NCBI RefSeq assembly: GCF_029626145.1
Contig: NZ_JARUBJ010000002.1
Location: forward strand, 4,871,501 to 4,935,500
DNA: 64,000 nt
DNA from: Micromonospora sp. WMMD961
GTDB lineage: Bacteria; Actinomycetota; Actinomycetes; Mycobacteriales; Micromonosporaceae
Direction of reading: 5' to 3'
Shown one piece after another: positions 62,621 to 64,000 of this stretch. Within the stretch, counting starts at the first letter, position 1, and each line of letters begins with the position of its first letter. The notes under the pieces are model-generated. The model was not told where the DNA came from, made no database searches, and was given only the letters and a program-made list of their open reading frames with translations. A program made the translations under genes and the position numbers.

Positions 62621-63537
62621 GCGCCACCACCGTCGTCCGCAACGCGCGTGACCTGCTCGACGAGGCAGGACTGCGCGGTTCCTTCCTCGTCCGCGACCTC
62701 GACACCGGCCAGGAGATCGGCTTCGACGCCGAAACCCTGTACCCGTCGGCGTCGCTGGTCAAGGTGCCGCTGGCGGTCGCCGTTCTGGAGGGGATCGGGC
62801 GCGGGGAACTCGACCCGGCGACGCCGGTCGACGTCGCGCCCGGTCGGATCACCACGCCCGGCCCGACCGGGCTCAGTCGCTTCCGCCATCCCGCCCGGAT
62901 CTCCGTGGACGACCTGCTCTACCTGAGCACCGCCGTCAGTGACGGAGTTGCCGCCGACGCCCTGTTCGACCTCGTCCCGCCGGCTGCGGTCGCCGCCGAA
63001 CTGCGGCGACTGCGGATCGAGGGCATCGCCGTGCGGCACCGGGTCGGCGACCTCGCCGAGACGCCAGCGGAACGCCTCGGCCCCGACGACGTGCACCTGG
63101 CCCATTCCCTCGCCATCGGCGCGGCGACCCCCGGGCAGGGCCATCCCGTCGCCCAGCTCGACGTCACCCGCGCCAACGCCGGTTCGGCACGGGCCTTCGT
63201 CGACCTGCTGCACGCCCTCTGGCGGCCCTCGACGATCCGCGAGAGCACCGCTGCCCGCGTACGGGCGCTGATGGCGGACAACCTGCACCGGCAGCGACTC
63301 GCCCCCGACTTCACCTCCGACGCGTCCCGCTGGTCGTCGAAGACCGGCACCCTGCTGCACCTGCGCCACGAGGTAGGGGTGGTGGATCATGCTGACGGGC
63401 AGTCGTACGCGGTCGCCGCGCTCACCGCCTCCCGGGTGCCCGCCGTCGCACAGCCCGGCAGCGAGGCGACGATGGCCCAGGTCGCCCGGAGCCTGCACGA
63501 CCACCTGCGGACGGGCACCCTGCCCTGGTGGGGTTAG
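62617..63537 (+). CDS. Class A beta-lactamase-related serine hydrolase
   Basis: 306 aa. S46-L-V-K49 supplies the nucleophile (YPSASLVKVPLAVAVLE), S108-D-G110 replaces the usual SDN triad, and K242-T-G is present (SRWSSKTGTLLHL). There is no clear Glu166-x-x-Leu-Asn omega loop: the matching part reads AERLGPDDVHLAHS. It also lacks a signal peptide, so it is likely an intracellular serine hydrolase or amidase and not a working penicillin-hydrolysing enzyme. The ATG at 62617 overlaps the LysR stop, and its own stop overlaps by 4 bases the end of the convergent protease gene. Confidence 0.85.
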   Translation: MSATTVVRNARDLLDEAGLRGSFLVRDLDTGQEIGFDAETLYPSASLVKVPLAVAVLEGIGRGELDPATPVDVAPGRITTPGPTGLSRFRHPARISVDDLLYLSTAVSDGVAADALFDLVPPAAVAAELRRLRIEGIAVRHRVGDLAETPAERLGPDDVHLAHSLAIGAATPGQGHPVAQLDVTRANAGSARAFVDLLHALWRPSTIRESTAARVRALMADNLHRQRLAPDFTSDASRWSSKTGTLLHLRHEVGVVDHADGQSYAVAALTASRVPAVAQPGSEATMAQVARSLHDHLRTGTLPWWG

Positions 63538-64000
63538 CCCGCGCTCGCGGCCCGGGCTCGCCGCTCGCGCAGCCAGACCAGCACCACCATGGCGACGTTG
63601 ACCGCACCGAGGATCAGCAGCGTCGCGTCACCCGAGTCGCTGGACCGGTCGATCGCGTAGGGCTCGCCGTCGGCCAGCACCGCGTTGACGATCCCGAACA
63701 GGGCGTTGTTGGCCACGTGGAAGGCGACCGGCGCCTCGATGCCGCGACTGATGATGGCCATCACGCCGGTGCTGACGCCGATGAACGTGTAGTAGCCGAA
63801 CAGCCAGGGGTCGGTCGAACCGTGGACCACGGCGAAGCCCAGGCCGGAGACGACGAGCCCGACGACCAGGGCGGGGCGGACCGCACGCACCCAGGACGCG
63901 GCGGAGGGCAGCACGGCGCTGCGGAACATCAACTCCTCGCCAGCGGCCTGCAGCGGCGTACTCAGCACGGTGACCACCAGCACCCCGATCGTCGTGCCGG
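63534..64000 (-). CDS. CPBP family intramembrane metalloprotease, C-terminal part (runs off the window)
   Basis: The visible 155 residues show the Abi/CAAX-protease pattern: motif 1 AAGEELMFRSAV with paired Glu, motif 2 FAVVHGSTDPWLFGYY (His), motif 3 AFHVANNALFG (His/Asn). At least four helices are included. The frame is open to the right edge, so the start is outside the window; the internal GTG at 63983 would cut into the first helix and is not the likely start. The role of such proteases in actinobacteria is usually unassigned. Confidence 0.85.
   Translation of the reverse strand, partial: GTTIGVLVVTVLSTPLQAAGEELMFRSAVLPSAASWVRAVRPALVVGLVVSGLGFAVVHGSTDPWLFGYYTFIGVSTGVMAIISRGIEAPVAFHVANNALFGIVNAVLADGEPYAIDRSSDSGDATLLILGAVNVAMVVLVWLRERRARAASAG

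Overview
The window is about 72-75% GC by eye. It has GTG starts, 4-base ATGA/GTGA gene overlaps, actinobacterial gene families (XRE-cupin regulators, DUF2254, CPA1 antiporters, a Nur-type operator, actinobacterial cobalamin riboswitches) and no rRNA or tRNA that I can see. This fits a filamentous actinomycete, most likely Micromonosporaceae. It reads as ordinary chromosome; no integrase, transposase, att site, origin or CRISPR array was recognised.

Layout. 1-9.6 kb: a gene tail, a secreted or membrane penicillin-acylase-type amidase, a thioredoxin-reductase/methyltransferase fusion divergent from its XRE-cupin regulator across a perfect operator, a chimeric ABC-transporter pseudogene, a small membrane protein and a GH15 glucoamylase/trehalase-like enzyme. 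8.6-16.1 kb (minus strand): a tightly overlapping operon of a pyruvate-oxidase-type TPP enzyme, a giant FAD/4Fe-4S D-2-hydroxyacid dehydrogenase, a mandelate-racemase-type enolase, two small proteins and an SDR. 16.3-23.5 kb: two CPA1 antiporters, a holin-like membrane protein, an L,D-transpeptidase lipoprotein, DUF421, DUF2254 and DUF1330 proteins.

23.7-36.0 kb is the most striking part, a vitamin B12 acquisition island. An operon on the minus strand encodes an LPxTG-anchored alpha/alpha-barrel protein, a membrane-tethered beta-domain protein and a complete ECF transporter (T, double ATPase with a one-base frameshift, S). Diverging from it is a secreted protein with the alpha-barrel plus DUF4430-like architecture of animal transcobalamin/intrinsic factor. 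Each of the two transcripts starts with its own cobalamin riboswitch. Nearby lie a third cobalamin riboswitch followed by only a 31-codon scar of metE (B12-independent methionine synthase) and its terminator, and a BtuF-like cobalamin-binding protein. An Fe/Mn superoxide dismutase with a Nur (nickel) box sits between them.

36.3-47.1 kb: an MFS transporter with a GH88-like hydrolase, an acyl-CoA dehydrogenase divergent from a five-gene transcript (CoA-transferase, AMP-ligase, metal ABC transporter ATPase/permease/lipoprotein), then a flavin monooxygenase. 47.1-60.6 kb: a copper-handling and oxidative-folding island with YcnI/DUF1775, a Cys-rich mini-protein, CopZ, CopA, an ECF sigma factor and membrane anti-sigma, PCuAC chaperone, DyP peroxidase, CopC, a CopD-CtaG fusion, a PepSY protein, a DsbA-like thioredoxin and VKOR. 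Four matching ECF-type promoters (GGAAC[CT]-N15-[CA]CGAC[TC]A) link the anti-sigma, PCuAC, PepSY and DsbA transcripts, so I infer a small sigma regulon supplying copper and disulfides to the cell surface and perhaps to cytochrome oxidase. 60.6-64.0 kb: an NmrA-like protein, a LysR regulator coupled to a class-A-beta-lactamase-like serine hydrolase, and the end of a CPBP protease that runs off the window.
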